From: Lewinellaceae bacterium
Lineage (GTDB): Bacteria > Bacteroidota > Bacteroidia > Chitinophagales > Saprospiraceae
Direction of reading: 5' to 3'
Length of the DNA stretch: 64,000 bases
Assembly: GCA_020636075.1 (NCBI GenBank)
Contig: JACJYO010000001.1
Location: 930,001-994,000 of the forward strand
The notes below the pieces were generated by a model. The model did no database searches, had not been told where the DNA came from, and saw only the letters and a program-made list of their open reading frames with translations. The translations under genes and the position numbers were made by a program. Shown piece by piece: positions 54,904-63,483 of this stretch. Numbering within the stretch: the first letter of the stretch is position 1; each line of letters begins with the position of its first letter.

Positions 54904-56412
54904 TCAGTTAGACATCTCTAACAAATACGCGAAAGCCCCCGCCCGTTCCACAACTTTTTTTTGCGTAGCAAATTCATTTGTCAAGGCCACATCTGCCTGC
55001 ATAGCCGCGCGCGCCTGTTCCGACACGACATGGCTGAACACCAACCAAACGCGGCGGGGTTTTGCGCCCAGGGTCGAAACTTTTTGCAAATCCGGGCGCT
55101 CGTTCCAATCGACATGCAACACCCGGCCGTCAAACTGGTACTGTGCCCGCTGCGAATGACAATCGCGGTAATACACCACGGCCGGCCAGGCTTCATGGTT
55201 CACTACGAGCACATCGCCGGGCTGGAATGCCTCCCGAACGTCGTCCAGTACCGGGCGGACCTCTTCAATTTGAAACGGCAGAGCGAAATATTGCCAACTG
55301 CGATGCAGGCCGGCAGTCAGTCCGAAAAGGAGGAGAAAAATCGCCCGGAAATACCAGGCTCGCCCGGCTTTCCACCACTGTTGCCAACCCAGGCCCTGTA
55401 AAATCAACGCCAATGGGAATGCCCAAACCAGCATGCGCGGAATGAGGGAATATTTCTCCAAACCGGACGCGAGCAGGCAAACCAATACCGGGACGGCGAT
55501 CAACCAGGCCAGTTTTTGTTTTCTCCGGAAAAGCCAAACAAGGCCGGTCAACATACCCGCTCCGCCAGCCAGTTTGGCCACAAACGTGTATCCGGCGGTG
55601 TAGTAGGGAAAACTTGACAACAGGTCGGCCCACTGGCGCCATTCAGCCGCATTGGTGGGAAAAAGCGGTAAAAACCAGGGTTTGTGGTAGTTTATCAACG
55701 GCGCCACGGCCAGGCTCTGGTTCAGCAGTACCCGGTAATACAAGCCAAAACTGAGCAGCCAGACCGCAAAAACAGCAGTCAGCCGGCGCAGGGCTGTTCG
55801 GTCTTTTTCCGCCCAGGCCTGGTGGGCCGCATACATGCCCAGGCCAAACAGCACAAACACGGCGGGCATGGAGAACCAAACCACTACTGCTCCCAATACC
55901 ATGGCCCACCAGGTACGTGCAAAGCGACCCTTCGTCCGGAGCCCCAGGAAAACCAGGCCCAGACTCACCGCCATATCGCTGCTGTACTGTTTTCCTTCGG
56001 TGGCATAGCGCAGGAAAAAATCGGAGAAACAAAAAATCCAGACCACCGCAAGCAGCACCCAGTCGCGGTCGATCAACTGCCGCGCGATGCGGTAAAAAAG
56101 CGCAATCGAGAGCAGACCGCACAACAGCGGGAAGAGACGCAGGGATAATTCCTGATGGCCGAATGCCTGTACGTTAATCCATTGCACCAGGCTGAAAAAC
56201 GGCGGCGCAAACTGCTCATGGCTTAGGGGTTGAAAAAAATCGGCGGGCCCTTTTTCACAAAAATTGCGCGCCAGGTTGGCCTCGTCGATGAACAGCGATC
56301 GTTGTTGCAGCCAAACAAGCACCCGCGACACAGCAGCGGCCAGCAGCACCGGATAAACCAGTACAACAGGCGCCTTTTGCCAGGCTCGGGATCTGCTTTC
56401 CAATTGTTTCAT
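54904..56412 (-). CDS. Glycosyltransferase family 39-like membrane protein
   Basis: This is a 502-residue integral membrane protein when started at the ATG at 56412. The longer frame begins at a TTG and would contain the -7 box. It has about 11-12 helices and the GT-C signature near the first periplasmic loop (LFIDEANLARNF, Asp-Glu pair). These ArnT/PMT-like enzymes move a sugar from a polyprenyl-phosphate donor to lipid, protein or glycan on the periplasmic side. The C-terminal 100 residues form a soluble periplasmic domain (LDDVREAFQPGDVLVVNHEAW). The acceptor is not known and no glycan gene cluster is adjacent. Confidence 0.85.
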   Translation of the reverse strand: MKQLESRSRAWQKAPVVLVYPVLLAAAVSRVLVWLQQRSLFIDEANLARNFCEKGPADFFQPLSHEQFAPPFFSLVQWINVQAFGHQELSLRLFPLLCGLLSIALFYRIARQLIDRDWVLLAVVWIFCFSDFFLRYATEGKQYSSDMAVSLGLVFLGLRTKGRFARTWWAMVLGAVVVWFSMPAVFVLFGLGMYAAHQAWAEKDRTALRRLTAVFAVWLLSFGLYYRVLLNQSLAVAPLINYHKPWFLPLFPTNAAEWRQWADLLSSFPYYTAGYTFVAKLAGGAGMLTGLVWLFRRKQKLAWLIAVPVLVCLLASGLEKYSLIPRMLVWAFPLALILQGLGWQQWWKAGRAWYFRAIFLLLFGLTAGLHRSWQYFALPFQIEEVRPVLDDVREAFQPGDVLVVNHEAWPAVVYYRDCHSQRAQYQFDGRVLHVDWNERPDLQKVSTLGAKPRRVWLVFSHVVSEQARAAMQADVALTNEFATQKKVVERAGAFAYLLEMSN

Positions 56413-56421
56413 TTCCGCCGC

Positions 56422-56429
56422 CAAAAGTA
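56422..56429 (-). promoter_or_regulatory. -7 box TACTTTTG next to the GT39 start
   Basis: On the minus strand this reads TACTTTTG, 9 bp upstream of the ATG at 56412, with a TTG about 22 bp further upstream. This placement suggests a very short leader and favours the shorter gene model. Confidence 0.55.
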
Positions 56430-56591
56430 GTGTTGCAGTGGTGGTTTCGGCCAAAAAAGATTCCCTTTGCCCGCCAAAACAGGCTTTTTATCCAATCTTT
56501 TGAGCCGCCAAAAAGCAATACACGATTTTTGGTGACGTTTTTTGATCGACTCCAATTGAGCCTATTTACTTCATAACTCAAAACAATTAGC

Positions 56592-59363
56592 ATGAAACGA
56601 CTTCGCTTCCTGGCCATGTTGGCCCTCTCTATTTTTATTACACAATCTACCCTGGTCGCCCAGGATGCTCCCAAATACAATCCGGACGACATCAACATTC
56701 CCTATAAAAAATTCACACTGCCCAACGGCCTGCGCCTGCTTGTCCACGAAGACCACAAGGCGCCTATCGCCGCAGTGAACGTTTGGTACCATGTCGGTTC
56801 CAAAAATGAAAAGCCCGGCAAGAGCGGCTTTGCCCACCTGTTCGAGCACCTGATGTTCAACGGATCGGAAAACTTCAACACTGACTACTTCCAGGCCCTC
56901 GAAGCCATCGGCGGCACCGACCTCAACGGCACCACCAACGAAGACCGCACCAACTATTTCCAAAACGTTCCCATCGGTGCCCTCGACCAGGTACTCTGGC
57001 TCGAAAGCGACCGCATGGGCCACCTGCTCGGCGCAATCGATCAGGCCAAACTGGATGAACAACGCGGTGTCGTGCAAAATGAAAAGCGCCAGGGTGAAAA
57101 CCAACCCTACGCCAAAGGTTGGGACATCGCCCAAAAAGCCATGTACCCGCCATACCACCCTTACGGCCACACGGTAATCGGTGAAATGGAAGACCTCAAT
57201 GCCGCCAGTGTCGAAGACGTACACGAATGGTTCAAGTCGTACTATGGCGCTGCCAACGCCGTGCTCGTTGTCGCAGGCGATATCACCCCCGAAGCCGCCT
57301 ATGAAAAAGTGCTGAAGTACTTTGGCAATATTCCCGCCGGGCCGACGATCACCCGCCCGGGTGTGAGCATCCCGGTGCGCGACTATGACACGCGCGCTAC
57401 CTTCCAGGACCGCGTTCCGGAGGAGCGCATCATGATGATCTGGCATATGCCGGAATGGGCAAACCAGGAAGCTGTTTGGCTCGATCTGGCTTCCGATGTG
57501 CTGGCCTCCGGCAAAAACAGCCGCCTGTACAAAAAACTGGTGTACGAGAAGCAGATATGTTCTTCGGCCTCAGCGTTTGTTAATCCCTCTGAAATTTCCG
57601 GTGAGTTCATGATCATGGCCAACGTCAAAAAAGGCAAATCCATGGATGAAGTGGAAGCGATGATCAACGAAATCCTGAATGACTTTTTGACCAACGGCCC
57701 CACTGAAGAGGAAGTCAATCGCGTAAAAGCCTCCTATTTTGCTAACTACATTAAAGGTCTCGAGCGCATCGGTGGTTTTGGCGGCAAGAGCGACATTTTG
57801 GCGCAAAACGAAGTGTTCGGTGGTACAGCCGATTTTTATAAGAAAAAATTGAACTGGTACAACAAAACCACAGCCAAGGACATCCACGCCGCTGCCAAAA
57901 AATGGCTGACCAAAGGCCGGTTTACCCTCACTGCCACGCCGTTTCCTGAATATGCTGTTTCCGGCAATGAAGCCGACCGGAGCGCTCCTCCAGCCGTTAA
58001 CACAGCCGTCGATGCTCAATTCCCCGACATCCAGCGCGCTACGTTGAAAAACGGCATGAAAGTCGTGCTCACCCGCCGCACAGAAAGCCCGACCCTGGTA
58101 ATGAACATGATGTTCGATGCCGGTTACTGCACCGATAAAATGGGTGGCAAACTTGGCCTGGCCAACCTGGCTATGAACATGCTCGATGAAGGCACCAAAT
58201 CGATGAACAGCCTGCAGATCAATGAAAAACTGCAATTGTTGGGCGCTTCGCTGAACACCTATAGCGATCTGGATTACTCCTATATCAGCCTCAATACCTT
58301 GAAGCAATCGCTGGCCCCCAGCCTCGATATGATGGCCGATGTGGCGCTCAATCCTGCTTTCCCCGAAGCTGACCTGGAGCGCCTGAGGAACCAACAGATC
58401 AGCGGTATCCAGAATGAAAAGAAGAGTCCGATCGGCATGCTCATTCGCGTAATGCCGGAAATGCTTTACGGTAAAGACCACCCCTACGGTATTCCCATGA
58501 GCGGCACCGGTACAGAGGAAAGCGTAGCCGACATTAGCCTCACGGATGTGAAAGGCTACTACCAGCGTTGGATAAGGCCCAATAATGCAACTATTGTCGT
58601 TACCGGCGATATCACCATGCCCGAACTGGTCGCCCAACTCGAAAAACGTTTCGGCACCTGGCAAAAAGGCGACGTGCCGAAAAAGAATATCCCGATGGTG
58701 AATACTTCCAACCGCAAAAAAGTTTTTGTAATGGACCGTCCGGAAAGCCCGCAAAGCATGATCATGGCCACCTACCTCACCAAACCGTATGGTCAGGTGG
58801 ACGAAACGGCCATGGAGCAGATGAACAACGTGCTCGGCGGCGACTTTACCAGCCGGATCAACATGAACATTCGCGAAGACAAACACTGGTCGTATGGCGC
58901 CCGCTCTATGGTGATCAACACCGGCGGACAACGCCCCTTCCTGGTGTATGCCCCCGTGCAGACCGACAAAACCAAGGAGAGTATCCAGGAGGTGATCAAG
59001 GAAGTCAATCAGTTTGTAACCGACAAGCCGATGACGCAGGCAGAGTTTGACAAAACCAAACAAAATACCATCATGGGCATGTCGGGCATGTGGGAAACCA
59101 ACAATGCTGTAAACGGCAGTGCTGTGAATGTCGTCAAATACGGGCTGAAGGACGATTACTGGAAAACCTACAGCCAACGCGTACAAAACCTGACACTGAA
59201 AGATGCCAACATGGTAGCCAAAACAGTCGTTCAACCGAATGAACTAAGTTGGATCATGGCTGGCGATGCCGAGAAAATTATGCCCGGCTTGCAGGAACTC
59301 GGTATGGAGGTGATCCAACTCGATGCCGAAGGGAACGTGGTAACGAAGAAAGCCAAGCCGTAA
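56592..59363 (+). CDS. M16 family zinc metallopeptidase, two fused halves
   Basis: This 923-residue exported peptidase has a signal peptide ending near residue 24 (VAQ). The N-terminal half carries the inverted zinc motif HLFEH (H82, E85, H86) with the distal glutamate in LDEQRGVVQNEKRQG. The C-terminal half (from about residue 475) is the inactive partner domain (ATLKNGMKVVLTRRTESPTL) with no HxxEH. Fusion of both halves in one chain is common in periplasmic PqqL-like enzymes, which close like a clam around unfolded peptides. No T9SS tail is seen, so it is probably periplasmic. Confidence 0.94.
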   Translation: MKRLRFLAMLALSIFITQSTLVAQDAPKYNPDDINIPYKKFTLPNGLRLLVHEDHKAPIAAVNVWYHVGSKNEKPGKSGFAHLFEHLMFNGSENFNTDYFQALEAIGGTDLNGTTNEDRTNYFQNVPIGALDQVLWLESDRMGHLLGAIDQAKLDEQRGVVQNEKRQGENQPYAKGWDIAQKAMYPPYHPYGHTVIGEMEDLNAASVEDVHEWFKSYYGAANAVLVVAGDITPEAAYEKVLKYFGNIPAGPTITRPGVSIPVRDYDTRATFQDRVPEERIMMIWHMPEWANQEAVWLDLASDVLASGKNSRLYKKLVYEKQICSSASAFVNPSEISGEFMIMANVKKGKSMDEVEAMINEILNDFLTNGPTEEEVNRVKASYFANYIKGLERIGGFGGKSDILAQNEVFGGTADFYKKKLNWYNKTTAKDIHAAAKKWLTKGRFTLTATPFPEYAVSGNEADRSAPPAVNTAVDAQFPDIQRATLKNGMKVVLTRRTESPTLVMNMMFDAGYCTDKMGGKLGLANLAMNMLDEGTKSMNSLQINEKLQLLGASLNTYSDLDYSYISLNTLKQSLAPSLDMMADVALNPAFPEADLERLRNQQISGIQNEKKSPIGMLIRVMPEMLYGKDHPYGIPMSGTGTEESVADISLTDVKGYYQRWIRPNNATIVVTGDITMPELVAQLEKRFGTWQKGDVPKKNIPMVNTSNRKKVFVMDRPESPQSMIMATYLTKPYGQVDETAMEQMNNVLGGDFTSRINMNIREDKHWSYGARSMVINTGGQRPFLVYAPVQTDKTKESIQEVIKEVNQFVTDKPMTQAEFDKTKQNTIMGMSGMWETNNAVNGSAVNVVKYGLKDDYWKTYSQRVQNLTLKDANMVAKTVVQPNELSWIMAGDAEKIMPGLQELGMEVIQLDAEGNVVTKKAKP

Positions 59364-59374
59364 TTTCGTTGCTG

Positions 59375-59470
59375 GAACGCGGATAAACGCGGATCTACGA
59401 ACGCGGATTTGCACAGATTTTTTTGATTTGCGCAAATCCGCGCTGCGAAGCATCCGTGTTATCCGCGTTC
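59375..59470. repeat. Inverted-repeat element built on acgcggat
   Basis: The 12-bp ends gaacgcggataa (59375-59386) and ttatccgcgttc (59459-59470) are perfect complements. The interior has a second pair around gcggatttgc/gcgcaaatccgc. It is 96 bp without coding capacity. Confidence 0.75.
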
Positions 59471-59491
59471 TAATTTATGCCGAGAATATTC

Positions 59492-59530
59492 GAGCCATCC
59501 CGGTTAATTCGGCGATGGCTCTTATTTTTG
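59492..59530 (+). terminator. Terminator of the M16 gene overlapping the next promoter
   Basis: The hairpin gagccatc/gatggctc (59492-59499 and 59514-59521) is followed directly by ttatttttg. The T tract doubles as the -7 box at 59523-59530. Confidence 0.6.
59523..59530 (+). promoter_or_regulatory. -7 box TATTTTTG for the thioredoxin/ApbE operon
   Basis: This matches TAnnTTTG, 22 bp upstream of the thioredoxin-family ATG at 59553. Confidence 0.5.
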
Positions 59531-59552
59531 TAATCACCCAAACCGATTTCGC

Positions 59553-59951
59553 ATGCGATTTGCGCTGATTTTATTCCTGATTATGCTTTGGCAAAATGAG
59601 CCCAGGGCCCAAACCACCGAGGAACGCCCTACCCTGCTCATATTTTCCGGCTCCGACTGGTGCATTCCCTGTATCCAATTTGAAAAAACAATCCTCTCCG
59701 ATAGCAGCGTCACGGCTTATGTTGCGCAGCATTTGAAACTTGTCAAGGCGGATTTTCCACAGCGAATAAAACTAAGCGCCGATCAACAGGTTGCCAATGA
59801 AGCGCTGGCGGAGCGATACAACCCCGAAGGCGCTTTTCCGAAAATCCTGTTACTACACCCGGACCAATCCATTTGGGCCGTTCTGTCCTGGCACAATTAC
59901 AGCCCGGAAAGTTTCACCCGGCAATTAGATCAACTCTTAAGTCCGCACTAA
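59553..59951 (+). CDS. Exported thioredoxin-fold protein
   Basis: This 132-residue protein has a signal peptide ending near residue 20 and a thioredoxin fold with the redox motif CIPC (C37-C40, in SGSDWCIPCIQFEK) and the cis-Pro region GAFPKILLL. It probably keeps cysteines of periplasmic partners reduced or helps metal or heme insertion. It is the first gene of a four-gene operon; the ApbE start follows its stop directly. The nearby DUF4266 lipoprotein has a Cys-containing tail that could be its client (inference). Confidence 0.85.
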   Translation: MRFALILFLIMLWQNEPRAQTTEERPTLLIFSGSDWCIPCIQFEKTILSDSSVTAYVAQHLKLVKADFPQRIKLSADQQVANEALAERYNPEGAFPKILLLHPDQSIWAVLSWHNYSPESFTRQLDQLLSPH

Positions 59952-60893
59952 ATGCTCCATGAATACCGGCGACAAGCGCGACTCATGGGTTCTGCGTTCG
60001 AGTTCATCATCGGGACAGACCTTGAAAATGCAGCCGCCCAGGCCCTGCTCGACGATTGCATCGGCGAAGTGCAGCGTATCGAACAGCTGCTCACGGAATT
60101 CAGCCCGGAATCGATCACCGGCCAATTGAATCAAAATGCCGGACACCGGGCGCTGGCCGTTCCCAAGGAGGTGTACGACTTGCTGCAACGTTGCGCCGCT
60201 ATTGCCGAACTTACCCGCGGCGCCTTCGATATCAGTGCCGGCGCCTTGAAAAAATGCTACTCGTTTTCCAATGGCCCCGGCACTTTCCCGCCAGCCTCAA
60301 CAATTGAACAAGCCCTGCAAAAAACCGGTTATGAAAAAATTCAATTGCTGCGCGGGCAACAGGTTTTCCTTAAAATGCCGGATATGCACATCGGGTTTGG
60401 CGGTATTGGCAAGGGCTATGCCGCCGACTGCGTGCGGGCGCTGCTTCGGTCAAAAGGCGTGGAAAGTGGGGTGATCGATGCCAGTGGCGACCTTTCCGCC
60501 TGGGGCCTTCGACCGGACGGGCAGGCCTGGAAAATCGGAATTGCACATCCCGACAAGCCGGAAGTAATCATGCTCTGGCTTCCCGTAGTTGGGGGACTTT
60601 GCCTGGCCACCTCCGGAAATTACGAGCAGTTTTTTGAATACAAAGGCATACGCTACGGCCACACCATCGACCCGCGAACCGGCCAACCGGTGCAAGGGAT
60701 AAAAAGCGTAACCGTGGTAAGCCCGAGTGCTGAATTATCGGATGCCCTGGCCACTGCCGTAACGGTTTTGGGCGTTAAGGAAGGAATCGGGCTGCTCGAC
60801 CAAGTTCCGGATACCCACGGCATTATCGTGGATGCCAATCAGCAGATTTTTCAGACTAAAAACCTAAACATCCATGTGGACGCACCGGCATAG
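59952..60893 (+). CDS. apbE: FAD:protein FMN transferase
   Basis: This 313-residue ApbE-family enzyme attaches FMN covalently to Thr/Ser of exported flavoproteins, using FAD and Mg2+. Family motifs are present: GFGGIGKGYAADCV (about 152-165), DASGDLSAWG, LATSGNYEQFF and the metal-site HTIDPRTGQPV. No signal peptide is seen at the annotated start, which is contiguous with the thioredoxin gene, so it may act in the cytoplasm or rely on another route. No clear DgxtsAT flavinylation target occurs in the operon. Confidence 0.93.
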   Translation: MLHEYRRQARLMGSAFEFIIGTDLENAAAQALLDDCIGEVQRIEQLLTEFSPESITGQLNQNAGHRALAVPKEVYDLLQRCAAIAELTRGAFDISAGALKKCYSFSNGPGTFPPASTIEQALQKTGYEKIQLLRGQQVFLKMPDMHIGFGGIGKGYAADCVRALLRSKGVESGVIDASGDLSAWGLRPDGQAWKIGIAHPDKPEVIMLWLPVVGGLCLATSGNYEQFFEYKGIRYGHTIDPRTGQPVQGIKSVTVVSPSAELSDALATAVTVLGVKEGIGLLDQVPDTHGIIVDANQQIFQTKNLNIHVDAPA

Positions 60894-61104
60894 ATTTTTT
60901 TGTCTTCCCGCAATTCTATTGCTGCTCGCAGGCATCGTCGGCTGCCGGCCGGTCAAACCCTACCAGCGGGCCTATCTGAACGACCGGAATATGCAGTCGG
61001 GCGTTCAAAAAGACCAAAAACTGGAGCAAAGCGTACACAGTTACCGCGAAGGGGCCGTGGGAGGAAGACCCGGGAAAGCTGCCGGTGGCTGTGGTTGCAA
61101 TTGA
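60874..61104 (+). CDS. DUF4266 small lipoprotein
   Basis: This 76-residue protein overlaps the end of apbE by 20 bp. It has a lipobox LAGIVGC (Cys24) and the family pattern YLNDRNMQ...SYREGAVGG...GGCGCN at the very end. The conserved C-terminal CxCN after a glycine-rich stretch might bind metal or be modified. DUF4266 genes recur with ApbE, a thioredoxin-like protein and DUF3570 in many bacteria, which is the order here. Function is not established. Confidence 0.88.
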   Translation: MWTHRHRFFCLPAILLLLAGIVGCRPVKPYQRAYLNDRNMQSGVQKDQKLEQSVHSYREGAVGGRPGKAAGGCGCN

Positions 61105-61110
61105 TTCGTC

Positions 61111-62337
61111 ATGCTTAAAAAAAATATCGTTTTCGGGCTGTTGATGTCCTGGCTGAGCACCTTTGCGCAAAAGGCCGACAGCCTCCTGGACAAGCGTAAA
61201 CCGCGCCAAACGGCTATTTCGGTGTTGTATGCGCAGTACTTTCAGGATGGCCGCCATTCGGCAGTCACCGGCGGGCAGGGTACCGAAAAATTGCAAGTCT
61301 ATGCTCCGGAAGTCAGCATTGCGCAACAGCGTGATTCTTCCGGCAACTTCGCACTCCGCGCCGGGGTGGACGTGATCAGCTCAGCCTCGACCGATAAAAT
61401 TGATTTTGTGGTATCCTCCGCTTCCCGGAAAGACAACCGGGCACATGTGCAGGCCGGGTATACCAGTGCGGTGGGTAAAAGCGGCTGGACCTTCGGCGCC
61501 AACACCGCCATTTCGATGGAATCGGACTACCTGTCGCTGGGCGGAGGGCTTTCGGCAAGCCGGTCGGTACAGGGCGGAAACCGCAGCTATGGCCTGAACT
61601 TCGATGCCTACTTTGACGACCTCCGCTGGGGCCGCCTGAATTCGGATTACCGGCGCCCGGTCACCCTGGTCTATCCGGTGGAGTTGCGCGGGCAGGAATG
61701 GTCGGCTATTTACCGCCGCCAGTCGTACAACCTCATGCTCCAGTTCAACCAGGTGCTCAACCGCCGGATGACGCTGGGCATTTATCCCGGATTGATCTAC
61801 CAGCATGGGCTGTTGGCGACACCGTTTCACCGGGTATATTTTGCCGACAACTCCACGGTGCGTGTGGAAAACCTGCCAAACGACCGGTTCCGGTTTCCAT
61901 TAGGATTCCAACTAAACAGTTTTATCCTCGACCGCTACATTTTGCGCAGCTATTACCAATTTTATTGGGACGACTTCGGGATAATTGCCCAGACGCTGGA
62001 ACTGGATTTTCCGATAAAAATTTCGCCGCGCTTTTCAATCGGACCCACGGTGCGCGTTTACGGGCAAACAGCAGCGCATTGGTTTCGGCCCTATGCAGCG
62101 CACCAGTTGGACCAGCAGTTTTATACCTCCGACTATGACCTTTCGGCGTTCCGGAGTTACCAGCTTGGCGCGGCGCTGCACTTTTCTCCGTTCAGCCATT
62201 TTGGGAAAAAACTATCTGTGGACGGCGCCAGCCTGCGATACAGCTGGTACAAGCGCAGCGATGGCCTGCAGGCGCACATGATCAATTTGGTGTTGGATAT
62301 GCTGTGGAATCGCTGGAAAGGCGCTTCAAAACAATAG
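61111..62337 (+). CDS. DUF3570 family outer-membrane beta-barrel protein
   Basis: This 408-residue protein has a signal peptide (cleavage near TFAQ, residue 20) and alternating amphipathic strands over its length, with the family opening AISVLYAQYFQDGRHSAVTGG, GTEKLQVYAPEVSI and SASTDKIDFVVSSASR. It starts 6 bp after the DUF4266 stop. It is probably a barrel with the small lipoprotein DUF4266 associated. The last 12 bp overlap the convergent gene at 62326. Confidence 0.9.
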   Translation: MLKKNIVFGLLMSWLSTFAQKADSLLDKRKPRQTAISVLYAQYFQDGRHSAVTGGQGTEKLQVYAPEVSIAQQRDSSGNFALRAGVDVISSASTDKIDFVVSSASRKDNRAHVQAGYTSAVGKSGWTFGANTAISMESDYLSLGGGLSASRSVQGGNRSYGLNFDAYFDDLRWGRLNSDYRRPVTLVYPVELRGQEWSAIYRRQSYNLMLQFNQVLNRRMTLGIYPGLIYQHGLLATPFHRVYFADNSTVRVENLPNDRFRFPLGFQLNSFILDRYILRSYYQFYWDDFGIIAQTLELDFPIKISPRFSIGPTVRVYGQTAAHWFRPYAAHQLDQQFYTSDYDLSAFRSYQLGAALHFSPFSHFGKKLSVDGASLRYSWYKRSDGLQAHMINLVLDMLWNRWKGASKQ

Positions 62338-62670
62338 CGGCGCATTGCCCAGGCCCAGCTGCCAGATAAGCGCCACGACCGACAGCACCGGGTAAAACAC
62401 CTTGCGCACATAAAATTTCAACCGGGTTCGGTTTGGCTGGAAGCCCATTTTTTCAAACAAATGGGAGTAGAAGGTGGCGTCATCCGCTTCTTCCATGTTA
62501 TGTCCTTCGTTCATCAGGCAGCGGCCGAAAACAGCAAACTGCACCAGGACGACCACATACACCGGCACTAAAATTTGCCAGCTGAATAAAAACGGCGCCA
62601 CCCAGGCCAATGCAGTGATAAAAAAATGCAGGGCGAAGATGAAGTTAGATTTAAGGGAATTACTGTCCAT
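62326..62670 (-). CDS. Two-helix membrane protein, unknown function
   Basis: This 114-residue protein has hydrophobic helices at about 12-30 and 33-50 and a short C-terminal one at about 90-107. The loop carries GRCLMNEGHNMEEADDATFYSHLFEKMG. No family name is recognised, although similar short proteins occur in Bacteroidota. It ends within the DUF3570 gene by a 12-bp convergent overlap and starts 12 bp after the VTT-domain gene. Confidence 0.6.
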   Translation of the reverse strand: MDSNSLKSNFIFALHFFITALAWVAPFLFSWQILVPVYVVVLVQFAVFGRCLMNEGHNMEEADDATFYSHLFEKMGFQPNRTRLKFYVRKVFYPVLSVVALIWQLGLGNAPLLF

Positions 62671-62682
62671 GTTGTCAAGTTT

Positions 62683-63324
62683 TTACGGGAGCTTAGATAC
62701 TAAATCCCAATCTAACAGCTCAAATAACAATAGCCCCTGACCAATAAATCTAAGAATTCTAAACAGGCCGAATATCAGAAACCTGTTGAAAGGATATTTC
62801 AATAAACTTACCGCAAGCGTTACCGTTGCAAAAGGCGAAAACGGGAAAAGGGCAGATACCGCAATAAACACGCCGCCCCACTTTTGCGTAAGCGCCGAAT
62901 ATTTTTGCAGGCGCTTTTCAATAAACACCCTGGCTTTTTGCCGATTCGCTATCCAGGCCCCAATTTTATACGACACTATCCCTCCCAGGTAGGACAACAA
63001 ACCAAGCACCGTGAGCATTTCCAATGGATGATCAAATTTTTCGGCCCAGATCATAAAAAGATCGGGGGGTATCCAGCCTAAGATGGATTCCGAAATTATG
63101 AATATGGTTAAAACCTGCGCAGTGGAAAATGGAGAAACGATGCTTGAATACGTCAGATCCAAATTGATCAGAAATTTCCCGGCAATTACGACGGCAAGCA
63201 CAAGCAAGACATAGAAAAATCCAACCTTAAGCATACTTGCGGCTATGAAGGCATAATAACCGCCGGATTTAAATTGCCGGATCTGGGCACAAGTTTTATG
63301 GATAATTTGATTGAGGTATGCCAT
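62683..63324 (-). CDS. VTT/DedA-like membrane protein
   Basis: This 213-residue protein has about five hydrophobic segments. The re-entrant signature of DedA/VTT families is suggested by SESILGWIPPDLFMIWAEKF and, after a helical loop, ALFPFSPFATVTLAVSLLKYPFNRF. Such proteins act as lipid scramblases, for example for undecaprenyl phosphate. The match is moderate: the usual F/Y-xxx-R after the second loop is replaced here. The downstream gene at 62326 may be co-transcribed. Confidence 0.7.
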   Translation of the reverse strand: MAYLNQIIHKTCAQIRQFKSGGYYAFIAASMLKVGFFYVLLVLAVVIAGKFLINLDLTYSSIVSPFSTAQVLTIFIISESILGWIPPDLFMIWAEKFDHPLEMLTVLGLLSYLGGIVSYKIGAWIANRQKARVFIEKRLQKYSALTQKWGGVFIAVSALFPFSPFATVTLAVSLLKYPFNRFLIFGLFRILRFIGQGLLLFELLDWDLVSKLP

Positions 63325-63384
63325 TACTTTTGGGTTTATTATTGATGTGGTAAATAATGGTTTTTGAAAAATTGGAGGCTGTCA

Positions 63385-63425
63385 GCGTATTGTCGGAGTG
63401 ACTTCAAGTCACTCCGACAATACGC
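63385..63425. repeat. REP-like perfect palindrome, 20-bp arms
   Basis: Arms 63385-63404 and 63406-63425 pair perfectly around one C, giving the centre acttcaagt. It lies between two leftward genes. Confidence 0.85.
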
Positions 63426-63483
63426 GCGGGCATTATTGTTTTCACAAATCACCCTGCGTTGAGCACAATCCCGGGGCTGTCCC

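Noticed and set aside
57570..59234. Long minus-strand open frame (554 codons) opposite the M16 peptidase gene
   Set aside because: The M16 product has its zinc motif and both domains; the opposite translation is an antisense artefact of codon bias.
63325..63345. TACTTTTG on the plus strand near 63327
   Set aside because: No plus-strand gene follows it; it is most likely a chance match.
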